64,000 nucleotides of DNA from Caulobacter sp048541825 (GTDB lineage: Bacteria > Pseudomonadota > Alphaproteobacteria > Caulobacterales > Caulobacteraceae): NCBI RefSeq assembly GCF_048541825.1, contig NZ_CP183333.1, forward strand, positions 1 through 64,000, written 5' to 3'. The notes below the pieces were generated by a model, which had not been told where the DNA came from, made no database searches, and was given only the letters and a program-made list of their open reading frames with translations. Each line of letters starts with the position of its first letter. Positions within the stretch are counted from its first letter, which is position 1. Position numbers and translations under genes: made by a program. Below are positions 17,403 to 25,511 of the stretch, piece by piece.

Positions 17403-17494
17403 GCCGATCTGGGCCCCTGCAGTCTGGTAAAATCTTTTTTAGTTCAATGCCATGGCGCGAGATGGGCGGGGTCCGTCTTCGAAACCGAGGTACA
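17403..17494. repeat. Direct repeat of the right half of the 11.7-kb element
   Basis: This 92-base segment matches 11726-11818 at more than nine tenths of positions, in the same orientation, including the stretch GATCTGGGCCCCTGCAGTCT and the IS-like end (reverse complement TGTACCTCGG...). The two copies flank a 5.6-kb segment that carries the small membrane protein gene and the three-gene secreted cassette. Confidence 0.8.
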
Positions 17495-17498
17495 GGCA

Positions 17499-17574
17499 GG
17501 GGACACCCCAAGGCCGGTATTCCGCGCGCGAGGGGCGAGGACTCCTAGCCAACGGGGCGTTGTGGGGTGTCCCC
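17499..17574. repeat. Inverted repeat, 12-bp perfect arms
   Basis: GGGGACACCCCA at 17499-17510 is the exact reverse complement of TGGGGTGTCCCC at 17563-17574, with 52 bases between. It begins five bases after the IS-like repeat end. It may be an unrelated RNA structure or the outer end of another short element. Confidence 0.6.
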
Positions 17575-17609
17575 GCAGAGGGGGTAGATTGAGCCCACGG
17601 CTTAGTTCA

Positions 17610-17625
17610 GGGGGAGACCTCCCCC
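17610..17625 (+). terminator. Short hairpin followed by TTTT
   Basis: GGGGGAG and CTCCCCC form a 7-bp stem with a 2-base loop, followed by ATTTTGG. The loop is too tight for a perfect terminator but a slightly opened form would work. It lies about 490 bases after the cassette and 130 before the next gene. Confidence 0.35.
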
Positions 17626-17755
17626 ATTTTGGTTCAACCCCAAACCGGCTCGGGCCCATTACGACCCAGAGGCAATTGAAGACAGAGGCACTTTGAGACC
17701 ACAATCGGCGTAGTCGGCTCGTGAGTTTTCCGCAGGCAAGGCCTATGCTGCCAAG

Positions 17756-18070
17756 GTGCAAGACCATCTCGACCTCCCCGGCGCTTCAGGCGCGATCTAT
17801 CGCTTCAGGCTCATAGAAGATCCTGCGCAGCTCCCTTCAACGGCGGGCAACTTCGTCTATGTGCGCTGGCGCGGGGCAGCCCCGCAGGTGATGTGCTGCG
17901 GAGCCGTGGGCAGTCTCCTAGACGCCCGCCAGCAATGGGACGCCGCGGTGCGATCTCACAGCGCCCAGGGACTCTACATCCGCCTCAATGTTGCTCGCTC
18001 GACCCGGGGAGAGGAGCACCTTGATCTGGCCTCACGGTGGCGCCCGCCAATCCCTGCGCTCGACGAGTAG
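17756..18070 (+). CDS. Conserved small protein of unknown function
   Basis: A 104-residue cytoplasmic protein, apparently starting at GTG. It has a compact alpha/beta pattern (AIYRFRLIEDPAQLPSTAGNFVYVRWRG, VMCCGAVGSLLDARQQWDAAVR, GLYIRLNVARSTRGEEHLDL) that looks like a genuine conserved family in Caulobacterales-type genomes, but I cannot name a function. It precedes an XRE-type regulator gene by 58 bases on the same strand. Confidence 0.6.
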   Translation: MQDHLDLPGASGAIYRFRLIEDPAQLPSTAGNFVYVRWRGAAPQVMCCGAVGSLLDARQQWDAAVRSHSAQGLYIRLNVARSTRGEEHLDLASRWRPPIPALDE

Positions 18071-18128
18071 GCCGCAGCGACCTACCTACGATAAGTCCCG
18101 CTGCCCCCATCGAGCCAAGACCAACAAA

Positions 18129-18536
18129 ATGAGGAAGCTTGTGCCCCAAGGCGCCAATGGCGCGCAGCCCCACCATGTCGATCTACATGTAGGCGCCTTG
18201 ATTAGGACGCGGCGCAAGGCTTTGGGAATTTCACAGTCTGAGCTTGCGAACTCGCTGGGCCTGACCTTTCAGCAGGTCCAAAAGTATGAGCGAGGGTCTA
18301 ACCGCGTAAGTTCGTCCAAGCTCTATGAGATCGCCTTGAAGCTTGAGACGCCGCTGGCGTCATTCTTCGATGGCTTGGAAACGCCAGTCGGCGATGGCCC
18401 CATTGCCGGCGGTCTGACCGATTTCCTAAACCAGCGCGGCGCCCACGAATTGGCGGCGGCTTTCACAGTGATGTCGCCAGCTTTACGTCGGCAGCTGGTC
18501 AGCCTGGCCATGGCTATGGCCGAGCCCGACCACTAA
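18129..18536 (+). CDS. XRE-family transcriptional regulator
   Basis: A 136-residue DNA-binding protein. Residues 22-75 are a helix-turn-helix of the Cro/CI type (LHVGALIRTRRKALGISQSELANSLG, FQQVQKYERGSNRVSSSKL); the rest (FFDGLETP, GAHELAAAFTVMSPALRRQLVSLA) is the short C-terminal helix region common in alphaproteobacterial regulators of this type. The start at MRKLVPQG is the nearest ATG; a longer frame upstream overlaps the neighbouring gene. Target genes cannot be told. Confidence 0.85.
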   Translation: MRKLVPQGANGAQPHHVDLHVGALIRTRRKALGISQSELANSLGLTFQQVQKYERGSNRVSSSKLYEIALKLETPLASFFDGLETPVGDGPIAGGLTDFLNQRGAHELAAAFTVMSPALRRQLVSLAMAMAEPDH

Positions 18537-18721
18537 GCGTCCAAGCCGTGCCCGTCTGGCCCTGAGTGCGCTAGATTTCTGGGCACGCGATCTTGCCTTC
18601 GCGCCGCGTGATGACACGATGGGGACGCAGCTTAGGACTTCCGTTGTGGCCCTAACCCGCTTCGAGACTCAGGTTCTGAGGATTGTCAACGGCGGAGCAA
18701 AACCAGGCCACTGACGGCGCA

Positions 18722-18935
18722 TCAGCCCGAGCCCCTGCCAGGCCCCGATCGGGGCCTGGCAGGGGCTGCGCATGTTTTGTTTGGGAGGCAGGCGGGCAGG
18801 ATCTCGCCGGTTTCCGGGTCGATCTGTTGTTGTGTTGCTTCGTCATCCCGCCCGGCCTTGGTCGATAAGCGCCGGCGGGCGGTGGACTGGGCCAGCCGGT
18901 AGCTGTCGCCGTTCATGGTCAGGATGTGGACGTGC
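18722..18935 (-). pseudogene. 3' remnant of an istB-like IS21 helper ATPase gene
   Basis: The minus-strand frame reads HVHILTMNGDSYRLAQSTARRR and then a polar tail ending SGPGRGSG. The first part matches the C-terminus of IstB-type ATPases (H.L.M.GDSYRL). Everything upstream of it, including the Walker motifs, is missing; at about 18936 the sequence changes to a plus-strand selD fragment. The 38-bp palindrome lies at its 3' end. Confidence 0.6.
18730..18767. terminator. Perfect 38-bp palindrome, possible terminator
   Basis: The arms AGCCCCTGCCAGGCCCCGA and TCGGGGCCTGGCAGGGGCT are exact reverse complements with no spacer, 19 bp each. On the plus strand GCGCATGTTTTG follows, giving a TTTT run ten bases on, so it could end transcription from the XRE gene. 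It also lies in the last codons of the istB remnant. Confidence 0.65.
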
Positions 18936-19132
18936 CCGCAGAGGCTCCAGACCTGCGCAAAGACCTGCTTGCCGATCCACAGACTAGTGGCGGCCTGCTG
19001 ATCGCCGTCGCACCCGAAAAGGCCGACGCCATCCTGCGCAAGGTTACCGCCGCAGGTTTTGCGTCCTCCAGAATCGTGGGGCGTATGATTGCCGGGGCTC
19101 CGACGGTCCTGGTTCGGAACGCCGGCGGATAG
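18936..19132 (+). pseudogene. selD: 3' fragment of selD (selenide, water dikinase)
   Basis: About 65 codons on the plus strand match the C-terminus of SelD, the ATP-dependent enzyme that makes selenophosphate. The signature DPQTSGGLLIAVAPEKADAIL is present, followed by VTAAGFASSRIVGRMIAGAP and a normal-looking stop. The catalytic N-terminal two-thirds are gone; the fragment abuts the istB remnant at about 18936, so a transposition or deletion removed the rest. No intact selD is in the window. Confidence 0.75.
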
Positions 19133-19192
19133 CATGACCCGGCGCCTTCGAGCGAATTTGACAGCCGACCAAAGTCCTGTGACACATCCCCG

Positions 19193-19633
19193 ATGAGTAA
19201 AGCATCGCCGCCTTCGAACGCCATGATTACAATTGGCCGCTTTCTCGTTGCGCTCTACTTTCTCTTGCCGGGCATTCTTAAGTTCCTGGCTTTCCCTACG
19301 CACGTCGGTCTGATGAGTGCCCACGGCATACCCAATCCAGCGCCCCTACTCGCCGTGGCGGGGGCCGCGCAGGTGATCGGGGCTTTGCTTTTGATGGCCA
19401 ACCGCTTTGTGAGATTCAATGCGCTTGGCTTTGTGGTCTACACCCTTGTGATCAACGTCTTGCTGCATGACTTCTGGCATTTCACGGGCATCGAGGGTGC
19501 CCATGAAATGCAGAACTTTATCAAGAACCTCGGGATCCTAGCAGGCCTACTGGTGCTGGCAGGCATGAGCCCGTGGCGAATGCCCAGCGTCAAAGGACTG
19601 ACGACCAGCGACGCCAAGGCGTTTGCCGTCTAG
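19193..19633 (+). CDS. DoxX-like membrane protein
   Basis: A 146-residue DoxX-family protein with four predicted membrane helices (ITIGRFLVALYFLLPGILKFL, LLAVAGAAQVIGALLLM, LGFVVYTLVINVLLHDFW, NLGILAGLLVLAGM). DoxX proteins are often linked to quinone or thiol redox chemistry, but the role of this one is unknown. The first ATG is used; a second at codon 11 (MITIGRF) is equally good. The TAG stop codon lies in the CTAG target site of the following insertion sequence. Confidence 0.8.
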   Translation: MSKASPPSNAMITIGRFLVALYFLLPGILKFLAFPTHVGLMSAHGIPNPAPLLAVAGAAQVIGALLLMANRFVRFNALGFVVYTLVINVLLHDFWHFTGIEGAHEMQNFIKNLGILAGLLVLAGMSPWRMPSVKGLTTSDAKAFAV

Positions 19634-20519
19634 CAGGCTGTTGAAAAAGCGGCTTCGCGGGCAAGGATGGGTTGGATTTTGCGGTGGGGCGGGGTGATTT
19701 GATCGGGGTGGCGGCCTGAGTGGGCCGTTGATGGCGATGTGCGGCGAGACGGAGCGCGCCCTGAGGTCCTCGACGAAGGCGGTCACGTCATAGGCCTTGT
19801 CGGCACCCAGGGTGATCCGCTGAGGGGAGCGGCCCTGGGAGCGGCCGGGCCTGGCGTCCACCAGGGCCGGTGCCGCCTCGCACCCGGCCGTGCCGCTGGC
19901 CTGGGTGACGACGCCGCCGACCGCCAGGCCGTTGCGGTTCTCCATCAGGGCATGGCCCAGATAGCAGAGGAGAGCCGGCTGGCCCGTCGCCCTTGCGATA
20001 CAGCCGCGCATGCGGATCGGTGGTGCTTTGGTGGGTCTCGTTGGAGCGCTTTTCCTTGTGGAAGCTGCGCTCGACGTTGCGGCCCGGGCCTTGCGGATCG
20101 TTGTCGCCGCCGTCGATCCTGCGGAAGCTCTTGGTCGAAGCCCCGGCCTTAATCAGCGTGCCGTCCACCGAGAAGTGGTCGCTCGACAGCAGCCGCTTCA
20201 CGCGCGGCTGAGCCAGGATAGCGCCCAGGAACTTCCCCGCGATCTCGCCCTCCAGCAGCCGCTCGGGCACAACCGACGGCCGCCCAGCTGCGGCGGATAC
20301 AGCGCCGCAAAGTTCTCGCTCAGCGCCTCCAGCGCCGCGTTGGCGATCTCGCGGATCGCGCGAGGCGGACGGTCCTGGCGAACCCGAGCCTCCAGGTCCA
20401 TATAGGAAGACAGCGATCCAGATCGTGTGTCAGACCCGCGCATCACAACTTCCCCGGCTACCTCACACCAGAGTGAATCATGCCGAGTCCGGGACCGCCA
20501 CCGACTTTTTCAACAGCCT
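19634..20519 (-). mobile_element. Decayed IS5-superfamily (IS1182-like) element with intact ends
   Basis: Perfect 16-bp terminal inverted repeats (CAGGCTGTTGAAAAAG at the left; its reverse complement at 20504-20519) are flanked on both sides by CTAG, the expected palindromic target duplication. The minus-strand transposase is broken: an N-terminal piece (GSDTRSGSLSSYMDLEARV), then after a deletion LLEGEIAGKFLGAILAQPRVK and HFSVDGTLIKAGASTKSF, then in another frame GHALMENRNGLAVGGVVTQASG and ITLGADKAYDV. The C-terminal third is missing. It cannot make transposase but keeps both ends, so it could move in trans. Confidence 0.85.
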
Positions 20520-20583
20520 GCTAGAGCGTTATTCGGCCAAGTGGATACCGGTTCGCCGCCGGAATAGCGCGTCAAGACAAGAA

Positions 20584-20629
20584 CCTAGAGCAAACGACAT
20601 GATTCAATCATGGCGACCCTTGCTCTAGG
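20584..20629. repeat. Nested palindromic repeat (REP-like)
   Basis: CCTAGAGCAA (20584-20593) is the reverse complement of TTGCTCTAGG (20620-20629), and between them lies the small palindrome ATGATTCAATCAT (20599-20611). This arrangement is typical of short palindromic repeats scattered between genes in alphaproteobacteria. It lies about 100 bases after the lacZ-like gene stop, so it may also act as its terminator or mRNA-stabilising structure. Confidence 0.65.
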
Positions 20630-20728
20630 TGTCCGCCGGCTGGGTTCTAGAGGTCAAAATGATCCCGGAGCGGCGAGGCGCACGACGACGGCCGCCCCCT
20701 GGCGGCCGTCCAGAGCGATCCCCGTAGC

Positions 20729-23700
20729 CTACTGGGGTGTTGTAGCGCTGGCCAAAGCCGCCTGCTTCGGCGTCGTGCCCTCGCCGTCGAACGGTTCGAG
20801 CCTGAAGGCCACCCGGGTGGGCTCCAGCCGCGTACGGTACTGCATGTGCGGCTGGCCGACATGGTTCCAGGCGGTGTCGCCGCCGACGCCCCACTGCGCG
20901 CCGTCGACCAGGAGCGAGACCTCGCCGTGCGGCACGATGTCGGTGCTCTTCCAGGTCCCCTCGGGGCGGCGATAGAGATCGGCATAGGGGAAGGCCAGGA
21001 CGTTCATCATCAGCGGCGTCTGGCCCTGAACCCGCAGGCCCCGGCCCTCGCCCGAGACTTCCATCCAGCGGACGTCGACCTTGTTTCCCGTGTCCTGCGG
21101 CCGCATGTAGTCGTGGTTCTGCTCGGCAATCAGCCCCCGCCACAGGCCGATCGGCGCGCTGGTCTTGCGGTCGACATAGCTCTCGTGCGGGCCGCGCCCG
21201 TACCACTCCACCGTCTTGACGCTCGTGGGCATCGAGAACGCCAGTCCCACCCGGACCGGTGGCGGAAGATCGCTCTTCAGCGGCGTCAGCAGGCCGGCGA
21301 CCTCCACGGTCCCGTCGCCGCTCATCGCATAGGTGGTGACGAAGCGCGCTGCGCCCGCCCCGAGTTCGTGGTCGACGGTGACCTCCGCGCCGCCGCCGGG
21401 CAGCCGGCGGGTGGTGATCGAACGGACCTGCCGCTCCTTGGTCATGACCTTCCACGGCGTCTGCTGCGACGCCGTTCCGGTCAGGGTGCCGTTGTCGGTC
21501 TCGGCCCGGAAGAAGTTGGGCGCGCCGCCGGTCAACAGAGCCGACCCGGCCTTGCCGTAGCCGGTGAGCAAGCCCGTCTTTCGGTCGAGCGCCAGGCTGA
21601 CCCCACGGGCCGATAGTGACACGCTCTGGGCGGTTTCCTTCAGATCGACGGAGCCGTGGGCCGTTACAGCGGCGGCCGCGGTCGGCTGACCCAGGGCGAA
21701 CTGTTCCCAGCCGACGACGTAGCCTTCCGGCGTCAGCGGCACGGAGCCCGCCTTGGCCTTGGCGCGGATGGTGACGAAGTACTCGGCACCGGGCTTAGGT
21801 TCGACCTTCGGCAGCGGCAGATGGATCAGCTCGGTGGCCCGCGCCTTGGTCGCCAGTTCGGCCAGCGGACCCGAGGCGATGGTCACGCCGTTTTCCTGCA
21901 GTGCCCACTCGAAGGCGAAGCCCGACAGGTCGCGGAAGTCGTGGCGGTTGCGCACCGTCGCCGCGCCGGTGGCGGGATCGAAGCCCTCGAACTGGATCGG
22001 CGAGAGGACCTTCTGGACCTCGTAGAGGTGCGGATTGGGCGTGCGGTCGGGTTGGATCAGGCCATCCCCGAACTCGACGTCGCCTCCGGGGTTGGGTCCA
22101 TACTCGCCGCCGTCGCCCCAGTAGCGCCGGCCATCCTTGGTGTAGCGGTACATCGACTGGTCAACCCAGTCCCAGATGAAGCCGCCCTGCAACTTGTCGT
22201 ACTTGTAGATGGTGTCCCAATATTCTTTGAAATTCCCGCCGGAATTTCCCTGCATGTGGGAATACTCGCTCTGGATCATCGGCTGGCTCCGGGTCGGATC
22301 CAGCGCCCAGTCGACCATCTTCTCGACGTCGTCGTACATCGGCGCGTAGATGTCGACGTACGCGTTGGGCGCATGCTCCCAGTCCAGAGTACCCCAGCCC
22401 AGGTAAGAGATCAGACGTGACGGGTCGCGCTTGCGCGCCTCGGCCGCCGCCTTTTCGAAATTAGGTCCAATGCCGGCTTCATTGCCCAGCGACCAGAAAA
22501 TCACCGAGGGATGGTTCTTGTCGCGCTCGACCATGTTGAGCACGCGGCTGACATGGGCACCTTCCCAGGCCGGGTCAAAGCCGATTTGTAGCGTTGGACG
22601 CAGCTCCGGGTACTTGTTGGCGTAGTCCATATAGGCGTGGCTCTCGATGTCGGCCTCGTCCATGACATAGAGGCCGTACTCATCGGCGAGTGCGTACCAG
22701 AGCTCGGCGTTGGGATAGTGCGAGGTGCGCACGGCGTTGATGTTGTTGCGCTTCATCAGCTCGATGTCGGCGCGCATCGAGGCTTCGGAAATGACGTGGA
22801 AGGTTTCCGGATCGTGTTCGTGGCGATTGACGCCGCGGATGACGATCGAACGACCGTTGACCGCCACCCGGCCGTCCTTGATCTCGACGGTGCGGAAGCC
22901 GATGCGCTGGGGCGTGGCCTGGATGACCTGACCCTTGGCGTCCAGCACTTCGACCAGCAGGGTGTAGAGGTTCGGCGTCTCGGCGGTCCATTGGCGAACG
23001 CCAGGAATGGTGGCTGATAGGGTCTCCGTCCTGGCCGGACCCGCCGCGACCTTGATCTCCTTGGTCAGGACGATCTTGTCGTCGTCGAGCAGTGTCGTGC
23101 GCACCTTGACGGGCTGGTCGCGCTTGGTCAGCACCACATCGGTTGACAAAGTCCCGTCGCGGTAAGCCTTGTCGAGGCCAGCGTGGACGAAGAGATCGGT
23201 CAGCCGCGCCTTGGGCGCGGCGACCAGATAGACCGAGCGCTCGATCCCCGAGACCCGCCAGAAATCCTGGTCTTCCAGGTAGCTTCCGTCCGACCAGCGA
23301 TGGATCTGTATGGCCACCAAGTTCTTCCGGTCTGGGACCAGTAGCGGCGTGATGTCGAACGCGCTCGGTAGCTTGGAGTCTTCAGAATAGCCGGCCTCCT
23401 TGCCGTTGACCCACACGCGATAGGCCGAGCCGGCCGCGCCGATGTGCAGAATCACGTCCTGGCCTGACCAGGTTGGCGGCACCTCGAAGGTGCGGCGGTA
23501 GGAGCCCACCGGATTGGTGGCGTGGGGGATCAGGGGCCGGTTGGCAGGGAAGGGATAGGTGATGTTGTTGTAGCGGGGCTGATCGAAACCTTCGGTTTGC
23601 CACATGGCCGGGACCTTGATGGTCTGCCAGCTGGAGACGTCGTAGTCGGGCTTTTCGAAGCCGTCGGGCACGGCGTCTGACGACGGCGAGAAGCTGAACG

Positions 23701-23947
23701 ACCAGGGACCGTCGAGCGATTGGTAGCGCTCCGAATGTGTTTGGTCGCCAGCAAGGGCCGCTTGGCGGGTCTCGAACGGGAAATGGGTAGCGGCGGCTGG
23801 CAGTTTGCGTCGCGCGAACACCGCGGGATTCTCCCAGTCCGGCCGCGAGGCGTCCACCTGCACCGGTTGAACCCTTGGATCTTCCTGCGCCATCGCTGGG
23901 GATACAAGCGACAGCAGTCCAATTCCCGCCAGCAGCGCCTTGCGCAT
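20729..23947 (-). CDS. Periplasmic beta-galactosidase, glycoside hydrolase family 2
   Basis: A 1072-residue GH2 enzyme of LacZ type with a signal peptide (LLAGIGLLSLVSPAMAQ), so it acts in the periplasm. Domains run in the usual order: sugar-binding jelly roll (PFPANRPLIPHATNPVGSYRR), two Ig-like parts, the TIM barrel and the long C-terminal small-chain domain. The acid/base Glu is in FWSLGNEAG (about residue 490) and the nucleophile Glu in QSEYSHMQGN (about 561); RGVNRHEHDP and GGFIWDWVDQ are also present. Its product is galactose, and the dgoD gene further on would serve the oxidative galactose route. A TonB-receptor relic lies upstream on the same strand. Confidence 0.92.
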   Translation of the reverse strand: MRKALLAGIGLLSLVSPAMAQEDPRVQPVQVDASRPDWENPAVFARRKLPAAATHFPFETRQAALAGDQTHSERYQSLDGPWSFSFSPSSDAVPDGFEKPDYDVSSWQTIKVPAMWQTEGFDQPRYNNITYPFPANRPLIPHATNPVGSYRRTFEVPPTWSGQDVILHIGAAGSAYRVWVNGKEAGYSEDSKLPSAFDITPLLVPDRKNLVAIQIHRWSDGSYLEDQDFWRVSGIERSVYLVAAPKARLTDLFVHAGLDKAYRDGTLSTDVVLTKRDQPVKVRTTLLDDDKIVLTKEIKVAAGPARTETLSATIPGVRQWTAETPNLYTLLVEVLDAKGQVIQATPQRIGFRTVEIKDGRVAVNGRSIVIRGVNRHEHDPETFHVISEASMRADIELMKRNNINAVRTSHYPNAELWYALADEYGLYVMDEADIESHAYMDYANKYPELRPTLQIGFDPAWEGAHVSRVLNMVERDKNHPSVIFWSLGNEAGIGPNFEKAAAEARKRDPSRLISYLGWGTLDWEHAPNAYVDIYAPMYDDVEKMVDWALDPTRSQPMIQSEYSHMQGNSGGNFKEYWDTIYKYDKLQGGFIWDWVDQSMYRYTKDGRRYWGDGGEYGPNPGGDVEFGDGLIQPDRTPNPHLYEVQKVLSPIQFEGFDPATGAATVRNRHDFRDLSGFAFEWALQENGVTIASGPLAELATKARATELIHLPLPKVEPKPGAEYFVTIRAKAKAGSVPLTPEGYVVGWEQFALGQPTAAAAVTAHGSVDLKETAQSVSLSARGVSLALDRKTGLLTGYGKAGSALLTGGAPNFFRAETDNGTLTGTASQQTPWKVMTKERQVRSITTRRLPGGGAEVTVDHELGAGAARFVTTYAMSGDGTVEVAGLLTPLKSDLPPPVRVGLAFSMPTSVKTVEWYGRGPHESYVDRKTSAPIGLWRGLIAEQNHDYMRPQDTGNKVDVRWMEVSGEGRGLRVQGQTPLMMNVLAFPYADLYRRPEGTWKSTDIVPHGEVSLLVDGAQWGVGGDTAWNHVGQPHMQYRTRLEPTRVAFRLEPFDGEGTTPKQAALASATTPQ

Positions 23948-24202
23948 GGTGTTTCCTCTCCAACTAATTTTCTAATTTTCTTGGGTGGTCGCCCGCTCAA
24001 AGGCGGTCGCTATCGGATCCTGGCCGGGCATCGGCGGGGGGCGACGCCGGGGCGCGGCGCGGCAATTTCGGCCAAGCCGAGCCGTGAACCATGTCGCCAA
24101 GATTTCGCTGTCGATTCTCGGTCATCGCCGCGTCTCCCCCGGCGTTCCAATAGCGTCAGCAAGCCATAAACCTTGTCCATTTGTATTACAATATTTCGAT
24201 CT

Positions 24203-24495
24203 CTAAGAAGCCACGCTGCGCGCATAGGGGCCGTCGACGGTTAGGGTCAGCGCGCCGGGTGGCCGATATTGTCCCACGAGCGTCAGGCCGAGGCGCGATC
24301 GATCGTCCTTGACAGTGTTCACATTGAAGTTGCGCGGCGCGTAGAGGTCGGTGAATGGCGGCGAGGCTGACCGACCGACACTCATATTGGGCAGATAGCC
24401 GTCGAACGTGACGCTGTTAACGGTCGCTACGCGCTCTTGGCAAAAGACCGATCCAAGCAGGCCCAGCTTGCCTTCAGCGAAGGTGTCGTTAACTA
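24203..24495 (-). pseudogene. TonB-dependent receptor fragment, truncated by an IS
   Basis: About 97 codons align with residues near 220-330 of the intact TonB receptor at 27838-30645: NDTFAEGKLGLLGSVFCQER against NTFADDTIGALVSVSYQSR, YLPNMSV against YIPGTTV, and FTDLYAPRN against FTNVFAPRN. The frame is cut by the insertion sequence at 24495 and ends in a premature stop after TVDGPYA. It is a dead second receptor, perhaps the original partner of the beta-galactosidase. Confidence 0.75.
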
Positions 24496-25349
24496 GGCGG
24501 TGTGGACAAAGTGGATTCCCAAATCGGCTGATCACTGATTCAAGGCTGTTCTTTGGGGAGAGCAGCCTTGGTTCGCGGTTTGATGTCGGATGATGAGTGG
24601 GCCTTTTTCGAACCCTTCGTGATTGAGAAGGGGCCGCGTCGGGGGCGACGGCCCCGGGATCACCGTCTGGTGCTTGACGGGGTGTTCTGGATCGCTCGAA
24701 CGGGCACGGCCTGGCGTGATCTGCACAGCCATTTTGGCGAGTGGAACTCGGTCTACCGCCAGTTTCGGCGTTGGACGCTGTCTGGGCTCTGGGACGTGAT
24801 GCTGGAGGCGCTGAACGAGACCGGGCAAGGCCAGGACAGTGTTCAGATGATTGATTCCACCATTATTCGCGCTCATCAGCACGCCGCTGGGGCGCAAGAA
24901 AAGGGGATCAGGATCAGGGTCTTGGCCGCTCGCGAGGTGGCTTCTCGACCAAGATACATCTCCGCAGCAAAGCTCTGGGCCTCCCTGTCGCTGTCACGCT
25001 GAGCGGCGGCCAAGTCTCCGATGTGAAGGGCTTCGGCCCGGTCATGGATCAGCCCGGGCCCCAGCCCCGCGCCCTGTTCGCCGACAAGGGATACGACGCC
25101 GACTTCATCCGCGACGACTTGGCCGTAAGGGGCGTCGCCGCTGTCATTCCAGCCAAGCGAAACCGCAAGGTTCAGCCCGTCATCGACGGGCACATCTACG
25201 CTCTGCGAAAATTGGTCGAGCGCTGCTTCTCAAAGCTCAAAAACAACAGACGGCTGGCTACCCGATACGACAAGACAGCCGACAGCTTCCTCGGCTTCAT
25301 TTTCGTCGCATCCATACGACTGTGGCTCAGGCACTTTGTCCACACCGCC
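24496..25349 (+). mobile_element. IS5-family element, IS427 group, copy 1
   Basis: An 854-bp element with terminal inverted repeats GGCGGTGTGGACAAAGTG (left) and its match at the right end, flanked by TA on both sides as expected for the IS427 group. It carries two transposase frames that need a frameshift. The left flank is a TonB-receptor relic and the right flank a truncated glutathione S-transferase gene, so insertion was accompanied or followed by loss of DNA. Confidence 0.9.
24583..25002 (+). CDS. IS427-group transposase, first ORF (copy 1)
   Basis: The N-terminal half of an IS5-type DDE transposase, from MSDDEWAFFEPFVIEKGPRRG through the first catalytic Asp motif (VQMIDSTIIRAHQHAAG). 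The natural frame must then shift into the second ORF near GCAAGAAAAGGGG (about 24895), because the conserved GRSRGGFSTKIHL lies in the other frame. The TTG upstream in the same frame is not needed. Confidence 0.8.
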   Translation: MSDDEWAFFEPFVIEKGPRRGRRPRDHRLVLDGVFWIARTGTAWRDLHSHFGEWNSVYRQFRRWTLSGLWDVMLEALNETGQGQDSVQMIDSTIIRAHQHAAGAQEKGIRIRVLAAREVASRPRYISAAKLWASLSLSR

Positions 25350-25352
25350 TAG
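25023..25352 (+). CDS. IS427-group transposase, second ORF (copy 1)
   Basis: The C-terminal half with the second Asp and the Glu of the DDE triad (ALFADKGYDADFIRDDL; YALRKLVERCFSKLKNNRRLATRYDKTADSFLGF). The frame is open upstream to about 24905 through GRSRGGFSTKIHL. Its TAG stop lies at the element boundary, in the duplicated TA and the next base of the host. Confidence 0.8.
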   Translation: MKGFGPVMDQPGPQPRALFADKGYDADFIRDDLAVRGVAAVIPAKRNRKVQPVIDGHIYALRKLVERCFSKLKNNRRLATRYDKTADSFLGFIFVASIRLWLRHFVHTA

Positions 25353-25511
25353 TTCAATCGATGGCACTCGGACGAGTTTATTAAATGAACCAACCGTGCC
25401 TCTGGCGTCGACCACTGAAGCTTTCACGTGTTCGTACTTGTAGCCATAGAATTCGAGTGCCACAGCAACGCGACGGACGAAGGGAGAGATTGGAGCCCCG
25501 ATCAACCGCAT
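25350..25511 (-). pseudogene. Glutathione S-transferase, N-terminal piece cut off by IS
   Basis: The first 53 codons (MRLIGAPISPFVRRVAVALE, then YEHVKASVVDARG, VPSIEL) are the thioredoxin-like N-terminal domain of a glutathione S-transferase, including the SPFVRRV glutathione-site stretch. The insertion sequence removes the rest. It starts directly after the stop of the SDR gene, so the two were one operon. Confidence 0.8.

Larger units (their letters stand above)
17118..17755. other. Repeat-rich region without genes
   Basis: About 640 bases holding structures but no supported gene: the second copy of the IS-end repeat at 17403-17494, a 12-bp inverted repeat spanning 17499-17574, and a small hairpin at 17610-17625 followed by TTTT. 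Frames that read through here are shadows of these repeats. Confidence 0.55.

Noticed and set aside
11726..17494. Direct repeats as att sites of an integrated element
   Set aside because: There is no integrase or tRNA at either side, and the repeat has IS-end character, so transposition or recombination is the better explanation.
19739..20405. Plus-strand frames inside the decayed IS
   Set aside because: They are antisense to transposase fragments that can be aligned piece by piece; no separate gene is needed.
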